This document shows, one piece after another, positions 43,817 to 55,059 of a stretch of DNA of 64,000 nt. Origin of the DNA: Thelonectria olida (taxonomy: Eukaryota; Ascomycota; Sordariomycetes; Hypocreales; Nectriaceae); assembly GCA_020736575.1 (NCBI GenBank), contig JAGPYM010000028.1, forward strand, positions 124,001-188,000. Direction: 5' to 3'. Each line of letters begins with the position of its first letter. Position 1 is the first letter of the stretch. Below the pieces are notes generated by a model. That model searched no databases. It saw only the letters and a program-made list of their open reading frames with translations, and had not been told where the DNA came from. The position numbers and the translations under genes were made by a program.

Positions 43817-45771
43817 TTGATCGAAGAGGCCATCTCAGGCATCGCTAGGGACGCGAACGTCGACGGTGGTGGAGTAGTGGCGGCGGCAAGTAACCTCTGT
43901 TCGTCTCGGAACATGAGCCTCCGGACTTGGGCTGGTGTAGTGCTGCGACGTCATGGCGGCCGGTTTGCGACCCATCACATTTTCGCTTTTCTTGTGTTCA
44001 ACATGGGAGTGAGGTCGAGGAACCGTCGTGTGAGTATGTTGAGCGTGACGAGGAAGAGCTTTCGAAAAGTAGAGCGGATTGTGCGTTCGCTGAGTGCAGA
44101 GAGGTTGGAGGCGGCTAAGATCGAACTTGAGAGTTCAGGCAAGACGACCGATGACGGCGTGAAGGGGCTCCTGAGGAGCCTTTCCCTGTACGGCTTTCGG
44201 CAGCCAATGTCCAGGGAACTTCGCTTGAGCATGCGGCGAAAGATCAAATCGTTAATAATTCAGCACGGTGTGCCGGCCATTTGGTTCACGCTGAACCCGA
44301 ACGACATCACGAACCCGATAAAGCTACAGCTGGCGGCATACCGGACCCGTGACCCTGAAGAAGCTGGTGCCTTCATGCGAAGCCTTGACATGGCGTATAA
44401 GCGTACACGGCTGGCTATATCGGATCCTATGAGTTCGGCCATATTTTTCCACCGGGAGATGACGTTATTCTTCGAGCACTATGTGAAAGTTGGAAAGGAG
44501 TCGGTATTTGGGCGCGTCAGCCAGTACTTCGGTGCCGTGGAGACCAATGAACGCGGGGCACTCCATGTTCACGGGCTGCTTTGGCTGCATGGGAACATGC
44601 ATCTGAGCTCGGTATTTGCGGACGTCCAAAGCGAGAGCGAGATGGCCTATCGGGAGCGGATCATCCAATATGTTGACAGTGTGTTCTCAGAGGTATGGGT
44701 GGCCGTGGTGTTCATACATCTCCGTTCGAGGAAGCCACGTTGAGCTGACGTCTTAAGCAGGATCTGGACCAAGAGGGATTCTGCGCCGTCCAGGCGGAGA
44801 GGTCAGTGACTTCGGACATTTCCTCGCTGCTGCGCAATAGCCAACAATTCGCCGCCTCGTTTGACGAGGAAGCCAACTTCTGCGCGGGTGCCACACAGAT
44901 TCATACTCATAGCCCTACCTGTGTGAAGTACTCACTGGGCAAGAAGAGTAGGCAGCGAGACCTTTGCCGCTTCAAAGCCCCGTGGAGACTGGTCGAGAGG
45001 ACTGCCTTCAAGGCTGACGGCGTGCTGCAAATTCGCCGAAGCCACAGCATGGTGAACCGATGGAACAAGGCCATTGCTGTGGGGCTCCGGCATAACCACG
45101 ATATCTCCTTCATTGCGACGCAGTGCAAGACCATGGCTATCGTTTTCTACTTGACAAATTACGCAACCAAGGTCGAAGATCCGGTGTGGAAGCGTGTTGC
45201 AGCCGCGGCAGAATTGTTGCACGTCTCCCAAGGCGAGGAAAGGGACGGCCAAATTGATGCTGTTGGCGCCACTACTGGGGACGGAGGTACCGGGAACAAG
45301 ACACGACAGTTCCTGATGAGGGTAGCGAATCGAGTCTTCACAGAGCGGCCGCTATCGCAGGTTGAGGTCATCGCCCATTTACTGGGGTACCCGACAGAAT
45401 TCACAAGTAATAGTGCTTGGACATTCTTGAATGTATCCCTGCTCTATTGGCAAGTCTTTAGACGATGGCGCCATCTCCGACAGGCGAGCGGCTCCGAGGC
45501 GTCGGCTGAGTCCGTGGAGGAGACAGTACTTGTGGAAGAAGCAGGTCAGAGAATATCCTTTGTCGAAGCTTATCATCACCGAGGTGATGTCTTGCGGGAC
45601 CTGTGCCTGTACGATTATATGTCGCTTGTTAGGCGCAAGGGTACGAGCAAGTTCTCCACAGCTTGGGTGGTCATTCGCTGGTGCCTGGGTCCAGACTCTG
45701 AGACGGCCAGGCAAGCGTGCCACGGTCTGTATCGACGGCCACCTAAGCATGGATTTTGCGCAAGACGATGA
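43817..45771 (+). pseudogene. Helitron RepHel protein, Rep domain (HUH/Y2)
   Basis: Exons 43817-44692 and 44761 onward join through a 68-bp intron (GTATGG...TTAAGCAG, GAGCTGACG branch site). The Helitron_like_N domain contains the HUH motif in ETNERGALHVHGLLWLHGN and, after the intron, the paired tyrosines in VFYLTNYATK, the residues that nick and ligate single-stranded DNA in rolling-circle transposition. The central LCLYDYMS block follows. The correct frame then shifts by one base near 45690 (WVQTLRRPGKRATVCIDGHL in the next frame), so translation ends early at 45771. The true start lies upstream of 43817, in a frame-shifted part. Inactive as written. Confidence 0.75.
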
Positions 45772-46794
45772 TGATGGGTCCGACTATCGCAGGTAAGTGT
45801 GGCGACCTTCAACCGGGAGCCCAAACATGCTAATACTTCATGAATTAAGGGCTGCTGTACAACATCTTGCACTGTTTGTGCCATGGGAGTCTTTCTTGTC
45901 AGTGGAAGAGGGCGACATCAATGTCGTTTGGACACGTGAGAAACAGGCACTCCCTCGAAGATTATCGTTCGTCGCCGACAACGTTCAACTACTCCGGCGC
46001 TCCGCGGAAGACGCAAAGCGCGATGCCAAGCAATGGGCTGCTTCGTCCGGGGACGGCGATCCTACGAACGAAGCGACCGAGTTTGGAGTAAACGAAGTTG
46101 ATGAGGGAGCCGTACCGGTGTACCGGTCTGATAACATTGGTGATGCAACGCGTCTGGTTGATGTCGTGAGAGCTGCCGCGGGAGCAAACCAGATCACAGC
46201 CGGCTCCAAGGAGCTGACGAGAATGACGCAGCAACTCTGCCGCTTCCAACAGTTGACGCTGTGCTCAAAGGGTGAGCTTCAAGCCAGTGTGGAACCTGGA
46301 CGAGGGACAAGAAAGATAAACCTGCCAGGACGGCCGTTTTCGGGAGCCGAGATTCCAGTACAGAGTCAGGTGAGGCCCATAAAGTCACAGCAGACGAGTG
46401 CTTCCCGGGAGACGGAGAGGATGATCCAGGGGATGCAAAATGTAGCTGAGAATGGCCTTACCAGCAGCCGCAGTGCAGCTATGCGCAGCGTGCTGAGTGG
46501 CTTCGGGGAGCAAGACATCCATGTGACGGCCGCGGACTCCGAGTCGATGTCCCTTGACAAGGGCCCGATAGCTAAGGTGTCATTCGGACCATCGACGTCC
46601 TTCCTCGAAGCAGGGAGGCAAGTGGTGGAGCTGTTTATGCTGAATAGAAAATAGTCCATCGCCCTCCTACTGATATGTCGCCAGCTAGATCAGATACAAC
46701 GTGACGAGGGTGATGTTGAACAGCTCCGGGAGTTCATCGGCGGAGAGGGGGCACTGGAAAATCGCGAGTCATCGAGGCACTTGTGGAGTGCTTG
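45690..46794 (+). pseudogene. Helitron RepHel protein, linker and helicase N-terminus
   Basis: After the frameshift the protein continues DGHLSMDFAQDDDD and is spliced over a 57-bp intron (45793-45849, GTAAGT...TTAAG) to AAVQHLALFVPWESFLS and NVQLLRRSAEDAKRDAKQWA, the conserved segment before the helicase. The long frame stops at 46652-46654 (TAG where LNRKQ is expected, consistent with CAG to TAG). Beyond the stop the same frame reads ICRQLDQIQRDEGDVEQLRE. One missing G breaks the Walker A motif, GGEG then GTGKSRVIEALVE in the next frame. The PIF1-like helicase is cut off here. Clearly inactive. Confidence 0.7.
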
Positions 46795-46796
46795 AC

Positions 46797-47790
46797 ATGG
46801 ACCACACAGCATTCCCTGACGATGCCCTTCCACTTGAAGGTAAATATGAATCTCGTGAATCCCTACTAGCCGCCATCAACTCCTGGGCGAAACCCCGTGG
46901 CTATGCATTCACGACGGGGAAATCTTTAAAGACACCCAACGGCAGAATCAGTGTCATATTCGGTTGTGATCGAAATAAACTAGTAAAACTACCACCGAGC
47001 GCGTCTGTCGATCGAATCCACCGCACCTCGAGTCGAAGGACTGGCTGCAAGTTCTCAGTCCTGGCCAAACAATCATTAGATGGAAGTACGTGGGTCCTGA
47101 GCCATCGGCCAGATAAAGAATGTGCTAGGCACAATCACCCACCAAGCGAGGATCCATCTGCGCACCCAGCGCACCGCCGGTTTAGAGTCAGATGCGACAA
47201 TTATTTCCAATCTTGCGACGTCTGGCGCTGCTCCTCAAGATATCCGGACATATCTCCACAAGCATTCGGATACCCTCGCGACTCAACGAGACATATACAA
47301 TCGGATCGCAACAACAAGGAGAGATCTGCGCGAAGGCCAGAGCAGCATCCAGGCACTGGTCGATCAATTGCATAAAGAGGGGTTTTGGTGCCGAGTTCGA
47401 CTGGATTCAGACAATCGGTTGGTAGCCATTTTCTTCGCTCATCCAGACTCTGTTGCATATCTACAATGCAATCCAGACGTCTTGTTACTGGATTGCACCT
47501 ATAAAACCAACAAGCACCAGATGCCACTTCTTGATATGGTCGGAGTCGATTCCTGTCAGCGTTCTTTTTGTATTGCATTTGCCTTTCTCTCAGGTGAATC
47601 AGAAGAGGACTACTCGTGGGCATTACAACATCTCAAATCGCTCTATCAGCACGACCTTCCGTCTGTTATCTTAACCGACCGATGCTTTTGCTGCGATGAA
47701 TGCTGCTGCGACCTGGTTCTCGTCCTCTAAAGCACTGCTTTGCCTCTGGCATGTCAACAAGGCAGTCCTCCAGCGCTGCCGGTAACCAGG
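46797..47790 (+). mobile_element. MULE (Mutator-like) transposase fragment, frameshifted
   Basis: The ATG at 46797 opens an N-terminal FAR1/WRKY-like DNA-binding region: ESRESLLAAINSWAKPRGYA, then CKFSVLA...WVLSHRPDKECARHNH. The frame shifts at about 47180, then continues SDATIISNLATSGAAPQDIR and the MULE transposase core with the first catalytic Asp in VLLLDCTYKTNKHQMPLLDM and the SGESEEDYSWAL block. The second Asp block VILTDR shifts frame again near 47690 into AAMNAAATWF and LLCLWHVNKAVLQRCR. It ends abruptly near 47790. No terminal inverted repeats or 9-bp target duplication are seen. It abuts the broken Helitron helicase directly. Confidence 0.75.
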
Positions 47791-48189
47791 TATCTCGATT
47801 CTACTATCTCATCATAATTGGAAGATACGTTCTGTAGGGAAAGTAGGGTAATTAACTTCCATTCGTGAAGTTCATCATTCTGGATGATTGCTTGCAACCT
47901 GCGAGTACCACCATGACGACGACCGTTAGATGGATAAATGGAATTATATTACGATCTAAAGAATCACCAACTAGGGGTCACGTAGCCCACCAAAGGAGGC
48001 CACAACCAATCAGTGCTATTACTGCTTCATGAGTATCTGGGATCTCATTCCTAATGTCCACTTGAAAGTCTACAGGGATCCCAGGGAAACGAGCTAGAGA
48101 GATCACCAGAAGCTAAAGCCGGTCTAGGCGACACAAAGCCGTATGATTCAATCAACTGATCACTTCTCCTACCCTGGTACTAGATCCTC

Positions 48190-48472
48190 CGTGAGGTGCA
48201 TAGCCTCTGTGCTGTAATTCTGAACCGCTCTGCTCACATATAACACACTGCCGCAGCTTATGATGCTAGAGGCTTATCTTTGCAATAGGTCAGTGAAGGG
48301 TAACTTCAAAAGTCAGCTCCACTCACCCCGTAGTTGAAGCAGATCGTTCCCTTTCAGATCCATTGAAAAGATCATCTGTTGAAACTGATGCGATTGGTGG
48401 TGGTGATGGTGATGGTGGTGGCGGCGGCGGCGGTGGTGGTGGTGCGGGTTCATGGTTTTCTTTCTGCGACAT
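48190..48472 (-). CDS. Candidate small proline-rich protein
   Basis: The minus-strand ATG at 48472 (A at -3) opens a 48-codon exon: a polar start (MSQKENHEPA), a proline run encoded by the GGT/GGC repeat, then ASVSTDDLFNGSERERSAST. It ends at a consensus GTGAGT donor (48326). A CACTGACC branch site and a CAAAG acceptor follow, but splicing there gives a stop at once; using the next AG (CTCTAG) keeps the frame open to about 48190. Good splice signals make a real small gene possible, but the product is unrecognised. Confidence 0.3.
48395..48444. repeat. Trinucleotide microsatellite (GGT/GGC/GAT)
   Basis: About 50 bp of GGT, GAT and GGC triplets. On the minus strand this encodes a proline-rich tract in the candidate small protein. 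Confidence 0.85.
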
Positions 48473-50329
48473 GATCAACTAAAATCAACAGTTGACAATC
48501 GACGACTCCAATCTAGAGGCCAACCATTAGCAAGGTATCTTCTCTAAGTGGTGCACTCTTACGGAGTGTCGGTATTGCCAACTGGAATGGTAATTGTACG
48601 AAGAATAATATGGAGAGATGTACGAGCGGAATAATTTATATCGTTGAACAAAACTTGGCGGATGAGTTGATCTGGCATGATTGTGGTCGATTTTGATGGG
48701 GAAAGGAGGTCATTCTTATTTACTGACTAGTCGGACGAATAGAGGAAATCAGGCCGAAGTGAATCGTTTGCCATCCGTTGCCAAATCTTTTCGCATGATG
48801 AACGTCGAGATGGGGGCCAAGGAACACACCAACCTGCTTTTCGGTTAACAGCCCTGTCCATTGAACCCTCTACGGCATGGACACGTCAGGAACCCGTTAG
48901 TTTAGTTGTCTCTTTTCTTCATTGAATCCGAGATGATAAAGATTTGGTTGCATGCAGATTGGCCGCGACCTTGGCCATTCCGCGTCGACATGTATCTACT
49001 GTTCGAGACGAAAAGGACGGGTCACCCTGCCTCCCTCCAGGGGTAGGTTGCCAATACGGCGAGCGAGCCATTGGCCAGAGGCGCTCCTCATGAAATGCAG
49101 GATTTCTTCGGAGCTCAGCCATGCAGTCTCCTGCCCTCCAACAGCATGAAGTATGAGGCGGCCGCGTCCAGGGCAGCCTGGTGAGCTGACCCAGGCCGAT
49201 CAAAGGTGTCGAGCACGTCTTCCATTGGCCAATGCAGCCACGTATACCAATCGAGAATTTACGCAGCTGCAATCCGCAAACGCTGAGTCACCTGTTGCAT
49301 GTATCCCCAGGGGTCTTCAATGAGGCAGGCTACTTCACCAATATGAAACAACCTAGAAACCTGCAGGTGCGATGAGATGGCAGAGAAGCGATCAATTGCA
49401 GGATGAACAGCCCGGCAACATCAGTCCACAGGCCATCACATGCGGCCTCCCTCCTCTTTTGTTATAGTATGCTTATGGTGTGGCTGCGTGTCGTTCTCAG
49501 CCCGGCCTCTATCACAGGGCCGCGGCAACCGGGGACAGGCTTCACGGCCATAGATCTCAACCTATTCCTTTGCACGGGCGTCAGAACTAGGCCCAATGAT
49601 ACACATCTCATCTCTCCGCCGTGATATTAACCATCAGGGCGTCAGAAACACGGCAGAAACATGTCCGTATTGTCCCCCCATTGCCAAATCTAGGCAGACC
49701 TCAGCCTAGTTGCATGCAGGTTGGCCGCGACCTTGTTCGCCTTACCTTAACCTGTAACAGCTCTTCGAGGCGACTAGACCGGTCACTCTGATTCCGTCAG
49801 AGGGAGGCCATAGCGGCCGAGCCATTGACATACGGAAACCACCAACGCAATCGAGAAGTTCTCATGAATTTATCCATACCGCATTCCACCCTCCTCCAGG
49901 ATAATGAGGCGGCCAGGTGGAATGGGATCCAACATAGTGGCTCACTTGCGTCGAGCCTCGTAGACCATCTAATGCAGGCCTTCAGCGATGGTTTCAACCT
50001 TGGTTCCATTCTTTCATTGCCAGCCAAGAGTTCTAATACCGGAAGACTCGATTCCCTTCGCCGAGCAGCCGACTCAAAGCTAGATGTTCCTGACTTGCAA
50101 AGGACTATGGTTGCCCTGACATGGTGTTGGCATCTCTAGTTCCCATCGACTTTTGCTTGACGAGTTCATTTGTCTATAGTAACTTATCCCGACTTTCCCT
50201 TGCGTTCAGCTATATCAGAACAGGTCAAACGGGTCAGCCAACCAAGTACTCAAGGACCCAGGAATTGTGGAGTTAGTGGTTTAATCTGCACATCTGGGCT
50301 GCACTCACGAACTTCACAGACTCCGTCCG
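48473..50329. other. TE-rich filler; two diverged copies of one sequence
   Basis: No gene supported. Two related stretches start at about 48945 and 49709 with GTTGCATGCAG-TTGGCCGC and remain alignable, with many differences, for roughly 150-200 bp. They look like old copies of one repeat. Short ORFs inside have no recognisable content. Confidence 0.4.
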
Positions 50330-50807
50330 TTGCAAATTCCCACCACCCTTGCAAATTCCCATCAGCCACCAACCTTGCAAATTCCCATCATCCACTACCC
50401 TTGCAAATTCCCATCATCCACTACCCTTGCAAATTCCCATCAGCCACCTACCTTGCAAATTCCCATCATCCACTACCCTTGCAAATTCCCATCAGCCACC
50501 AACCTTGCAAATTCCCATCATCCACTACCCTTGCAAATTCCCATCATCCACTACCCTTGCAAATTCCCATCAGCCACCTACCTTGCAAATTCCCATCATC
50601 CACTACCCTTGCAAATTCCCATCAGCCACCAACCTTGCAAATTCCCATCATCCACTACCCTTGCAAATTCCCATCATCCACTACCCTTGCAAATTCCCAT
50701 CATCCACTACCCTTGCAAATTCCCATCATCCACTACCCTTGCAAATTCCCATCATCCACTACCCTTGCAAATTCCCATCATCCACTACCCTTGCAAATTC
50801 CCATATT
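50330..50807 (+). repeat. 26-bp minisatellite, 17 full units with ordered variants
   Basis: The unit starts TTGCAAATTCCCATCA and is 26 bp long. A short 19-bp leading unit (50330-50348) is followed by 17 full units (50349-50790) and a partial unit. Three unit types differ at a few bases: A ending TCCACTACCC, B ending GCCACCAACC, C ending GCCACCTACC. Their order is BAACA BAACA BAAAAAA. Because 26 is not a multiple of 3 and the unit lacks stops, all three plus-strand frames are open and read the same 26-residue cycle; these ORFs are not genes. Confidence 0.95.
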
Positions 50808-51129
50808 GCACTTGATGTTTTTGTAACCATAGCGTGATGTCATGGGCCATGTCTTGTCAGCAAATTTGACAACGATATCCTGCCAAACGAGAATTGTCTA
50901 GCAAACCTACGACGGTGTTAGGATAGAGGGAAAGAGCTATAGCCATACCTCTTGTGAGGTCTAAATTTATTCATGATTTTCAGAATTGCGTCGTCGTGTT
51001 GGGAAGAAATGCGGGTTGGGCCTGAATGCCGTCTGTGGCCTCTCAGCACGCGTTGCGGAAAACCCCACTTGCCTGCAGTTTTGCCATAAATGTCCCGTAC
51101 TCAACCATTGCCCCACGACACATCACTAA

Positions 51130-51576
51130 CTCTTCAACGAGCCCATCCACCATCAACACGCCAAACTTGACGGCATCAACATCTTCGCAGCGTCAAACTC
51201 AACGCTGAAAGATCATTTGGACTTGCGAGACGATAACCCGCCACTATTTCCTCGCTAGCCTTTCCCACGGCGGTGCATACTCACATGGCAAGTCGCCCGA
51301 GCGGGAAACATGGGACGACTTTACTGACATTATAATAAATAGGACATCGAAGAGTACGGTCTCGACAAAAACGAAGATTTCGCGGGTGCTTTGAGCACTC
51401 CCGACGTCATCCATGGTAACGATGAAGTTGTGTTCTGGCGCAACTGCGAAGCGTCTATCCTATTGGGGGATAGAGTGGTGCAGAAAATGACGAAGAGTGA
51501 GGGTTCGTGTGTTTTACCTGGAGGCTATACACTATACTGCGTTGGAAAGGGTGGCCAGTTGAAGAAGAAGGCATGA
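51130..51576 (+). pseudogene. Unrecognised protein relic
   Basis: A protein-like frame (KLDGINIFAASNSTLKDHLD, then DDNPPLFPR and a stop) is followed by a possible exon starting after AAATAG at about 51344 (DIEEYGLDKNEDFAGALSTP and DEVVFWRNCEASILLGDRVV) that ends at 51576. The two cannot be joined in one frame with a standard intron. Family unknown; probably a decayed gene. Confidence 0.3.
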
Positions 51577-51582
51577 CCGTCT

Positions 51583-52841
51583 CTATCCAAATAGCTTATT
51601 CTTCATCCAAACCCCACGTTCGAAACCCAAACTCAAGCTTAGAGTACCATTATCTTGAGCTTTATTGCTAAACGACATGCTCACACACCCTGTGGCAATA
51701 ATCCCTACGTCAAGTTCCTGGTCACGCACAGGGCTCTCATCAATGGCTTCGAGCGTCTCGGAGCCAAAAAAATCCTTGATATCGCTGTCGAGAGAACCCT
51801 GAAACCGGAAATCTGGTGAAAACAGTCTTGCTCCACTGGGTAAGACGTGATATCGAACACCATCTTCTCCAATGCTTATATGGGCTTGGAACAGTCGCAA
51901 TGCAATGTGCGGAATCTCGCTCGCTTTGATTACTAAGCTCATGAGACAGTAGAGTTTCAGGCCATTCTTCCTCACGTACGGAAAGTCCATCGTAAGGTCT
52001 GCCTTGCCATTCTTTGCGCATACGGCGCTGCATATGTAGGGAGGGAAGATTTTCTTCAGGCCTCGGAAAGAACCCTGTGTACACTGTTGCGCTGCTTGTG
52101 CGGTGGAGATCAAAGGTGCGGCCGGCTCGCTCGCAACGTTGATTCCAAGAGTGCCACGGGTGGTTGACGCGGTCATCGCGTTGTCGGTCGGTGGGAGACC
52201 TTCGGCAGCAGATTGTAGACTCGATATCGCGGCATTGATTCCAAGGGTGCCAGAGGTGGTTGAGGATGTCATCGCGCTATCGGTCGGTGGGAGATCTTCG
52301 ACAACAGATTGCAGACTCAACGTCGTGGCATTCGTCGCATAATCGGATGGCTCTTCGTCGCAAGTCCCATATACGAGCCCTACCATGATGTTAAAACAAC
52401 TCTCACCGAGGGTTAACGCAACTGACTTTGCCGCTTTCGATTCGACATCAATGCTGTGATTGCCTCGTCGACAGTTGGATGGCACTTGATGAGTGCCACT
52501 GTCTTCGCAACCACAGCGCGGTCGGCGCGGGACAGGCGATCGAAAGTGTCGAAGGTTTGGTTGTCCTGGCTCTGCCCACTGTAATGGCGACCCTGATTAC
52601 CTGTTGCAAGAAAATACGCTAACCAGGATTGGAACCCCGCGTCGAGAAAGATTCGTTGCGTCTCCAGACGCCTTGGTACGTTCGCCAGGCCCATCGTCCC
52701 CCGTATCGATTGCAAGGCATTGTCCAGCCCATATGGTGTTTTAGCCCGTGCCCATTCCTCTTCGAGTTGAGCCACGAATAACTTTTCTGAATCTTCAATG
52801 ATTTTACCCACATTCAAGGGCAGGAGTTGCTCGTCGCCCAT
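51583..52841 (-). CDS. Hypothetical protein with an internal tandem repeat
   Basis: The ATG at 52841 (MGDEQLLPLNVGKIIEDSEK) opens a helical, charged N-terminal part that reads to a stop at 52413. A 300-codon frame overlapping it continues to 51583. A 47-bp intron near 52425 (GTCAGT...GGTAG) would join the two in frame, placing RKRQ next to VYGTCDEEP; otherwise a 1-base shift separates them. The C-terminal part contains two copies of a unit of about 33 residues (SLQS-EDLPPTDSAMT-STTSGTLGIN) and later a beta-rich segment (RYHVLPSGARLFSPDFRFQG). No signal peptide, no recognisable domain. The tandem repeat is also visible in the DNA at about 52130-52340. Confidence 0.4.
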
Positions 52842-53506
52842 GTCGCGGATCTGGACGCAGGGTGAGAAATGGCTTGGAGACACCACGGAGGGGGACTTTA
52901 CAAGCGGGATTTTGTAAGGGCAATCAGGCAGCCATGATTACCGAGGGGACTTTGCAGGGGTGTCGTGGTCGGTGGCCTCATTTACGGTCAAGCCGGCCAG
53001 GTCTTCTAGTCCGTGTCATGTTACGAAGGGGCCCGCTTTTCATTTTATTAAAATTGTTTTATACCGCCTGATCATTGCGGAAATACCCGGAAGCAAGCCG
53101 CCAGGTCGAGTAAATCGGACTGAGAGGGTGTCCGACGCGTCGTCTGCTCGAAGTGAAGTAATATTTCTAATTTCTCGCGACGCCGGTCCTTGGGAGATGG
53201 CTATGCCTTTGCCTTGAGGAACGAAGAGACGAAAGGTTCTATGCCCCACCCTCTGATTATGGGGCCACCCTTCTGTGACCCTTCTTGCCCTTTGATTGGT
53301 CGTTGAAATTGCCTCGACGAAAGAAGAGACCCTCCTCCCCCTTGTGGCCAATCAACGACCTGGATCCTCGCTCTGATCTGACCCTTCATCTCATTGGCCA
53401 ATGTGTCCGCGTCCAATCTACGTTTCCAATCTAAGGTTTCGCCAAACCCCGCCCATCCTTGCCTTTCGCACTTTCCCAGGATGCCTTTGAGTCTCGCCTC
53501 ATGCCT
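52842..53506. other. Intergenic, no gene seen
   Basis: Between the hypothetical gene and the helicase tail. It may contain the 3' end of the minus-strand Helitron, but no CTRR terminus with a hairpin could be placed. The short ORFs show nothing. Confidence 0.4.
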
Positions 53507-54064
53507 CTACGGTTGGCTACTTCTCTTTGCCGGTCTGAGGGCGGTCCGTTTCCGAAGCCTCTTCATCCTGCCAGGCCAGCAGTTTTCCTTGATGGTTTTG
53601 CAGCTTAGCTCTTCCAGTCTCGCCTCTGCGGCAGTCATGTCGCCGGGCACCGTGTTGCCAACCAGGTCCCTTTCCCGCACCTTCGATACGAGCATGATTC
53701 CATCCAATGATGGACAGCGCGACAGCTGCACGTATAAGCTGTACGGATCGCACCGTGATGGAACCATCTGACCGTCTACGTTTGTCACCCTGGTCCCGCG
53801 CAGCTCTAGCAAAACCCGCTCCAACGTCCGTCCTTGCACTTTATAGTCAGTGCATGCGAAGGCCGCTGCACATGGCAACCCCTTTCGGGTGACGTCGCTC
53901 AGCTGCCATGGCCGTTTCCGCTGGCATTCTATCTTGACGCTCATCGGCGCCAGAAGTATTGTGCCGGGTGGCATCCCGACAAAGTGGAATTCTTTCGTCG
54001 TCTCGGCCGCGAGCACAATCCCCGCTGGCGACCCGAAGTGGAGTACCATATCGGCCGAGATCAA
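53507..54064 (-). pseudogene. Helitron helicase C-terminal fragment, opposite strand
   Basis: A 185-codon minus-strand frame carrying the last PIF1-like helicase blocks: FHFVGMPPGTILLAPMSVKI, then GLPCAAAFACTDYKVQGRTL (the conserved motif near the end of SF1B helicases) and DPYSLYVQLSRCPSLDGIML. It ends in a basic tail and stop. Upstream (above 54064) no helicase sequence continues. The family looks the same as the Rep half at 43.6-46.8 kb. Either a separate Helitron scrap or the missing tail of that element moved by an inversion. The middle of the helicase is not found anywhere in the window. Confidence 0.75.
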
Positions 54065-55059
54065 TGGCCTGGGTACGCCTTATCAAGACCCACTGTCCCA
54101 AGATTGCTTGGAGCTGTCAAGAATTTCCAAAGTGCCTGGGTCGAGATGGCTCTTTCCCTGCAGTTTTCACCCACGAAGGTGTTTTTGGGGTTTTAACGAG
54201 ACTCGACAGGCCTGCACATCAAGTCCAACAGCAGCTCGAGTGGGAGTGTTGAGACCGTATGACTAAGATGGTCCAATCTGCTGGTGGCTGGGATGTGGAT
54301 ATTTAGTGAGCCGTGCTCCTCACACACATGCAACTTAGACCTTTTGACAATATCAATGGAAACCTTTTCGCTTCATCAACAAGCAACAAGGGAACACTTT
54401 AAAAACCACCCGAAACGCGACCGCGAAATCGAGCCTACAAACGATGAACATATGGGTTGTGGAAGAGGACACCCTTGGGGTGCTTCTGGGCTGCTCTGTT
54501 GTAAGGACACCAAGACGCGCCGGATAAGCGACAGGAAGTGTGAATAGTCACGGCGAAAACGAACGAGAAGGAACGGCACTCTTGAACCCGCACAGAGAAC
54601 GACAAGGCACCTTGGTTAGTAGGAGGGGCGACACTGCGTTGCTCGGCTGTTCTGGGTACAGAGAGGATGCAAGTGGACAAACTCCTGCGAGACACGGTCG
54701 GCCTTGCAAGAGAGATCTTGCGAGGTAGCGCGAAACAGAACTGACAATCTGCGGGGCGCGGCATATAATGGAAGCGACGGAAGGCTGGGTGGGCGGACTG
54801 CAGTTACGACACTTTCTATATGGCCCGAGAGGACGGACGCGCGTGTCGGTCTACCGAGAGGACAGGATCCTGAAGATGGCCATCGAGGATGGGGTTTTGG
54901 GTTGGCTGTGGAGGTGGGCTTAAGGAGCAAACTGGTATTGACTTGCGAACCGGCAGTGCCCCGCGCAAGGAGCGGAATAGGATCCAAGGGGATGCAGGTA
55001 GAGGGTCTATGTAGGTAGATGCGCTGCGCCTCTACTAGTTATTTTCTCTGAAAATACAA
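54065..55059. other. Filler between transposon fragments
   Basis: About 1 kb with short overlapping ORFs on both strands. No domain recognised. Confidence 0.45.

Larger units (their letters stand above)
43640..46795 (+). mobile_element. Helitron, Rep half and start of helicase, degraded
   Basis: The plus strand shows a continuous series of RepHel blocks. YIHVCRGDEFADS is followed, one frame over, by DASFFAKTFPTLFPFGVGG (about 43700-43810). Then the Helitron_like_N/Rep region, the post-Rep linker and the beginning of the helicase up to the P-loop (EGG-TGKS, about 46750) appear. Homology stops at about 46790, where a MULE ORF begins. The rest of the helicase and the 3' CTRR end are missing here. 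Detailed segments are listed separately. Confidence 0.8.

Noticed and set aside
46701..47375. Single 224-codon ORF as an intact gene
   Set aside because: Only its first half is MULE transposase; after about 47180 the true homology continues in another frame.
50330..50807. CRISPR-like array
   Set aside because: Units are contiguous without spacers, and the DNA is eukaryotic nuclear; it is a minisatellite.
50170..50837. Three overlapping ORFs of about 160-218 codons with a repetitive peptide
   Set aside because: They are the three forward frames of the 26-bp minisatellite, which contains no stop codon.
52610..52640. tRNA-like GGTTCCAATCC on the minus strand
   Set aside because: It lies inside the coding frame of the hypothetical protein and has no cloverleaf partner sequences.
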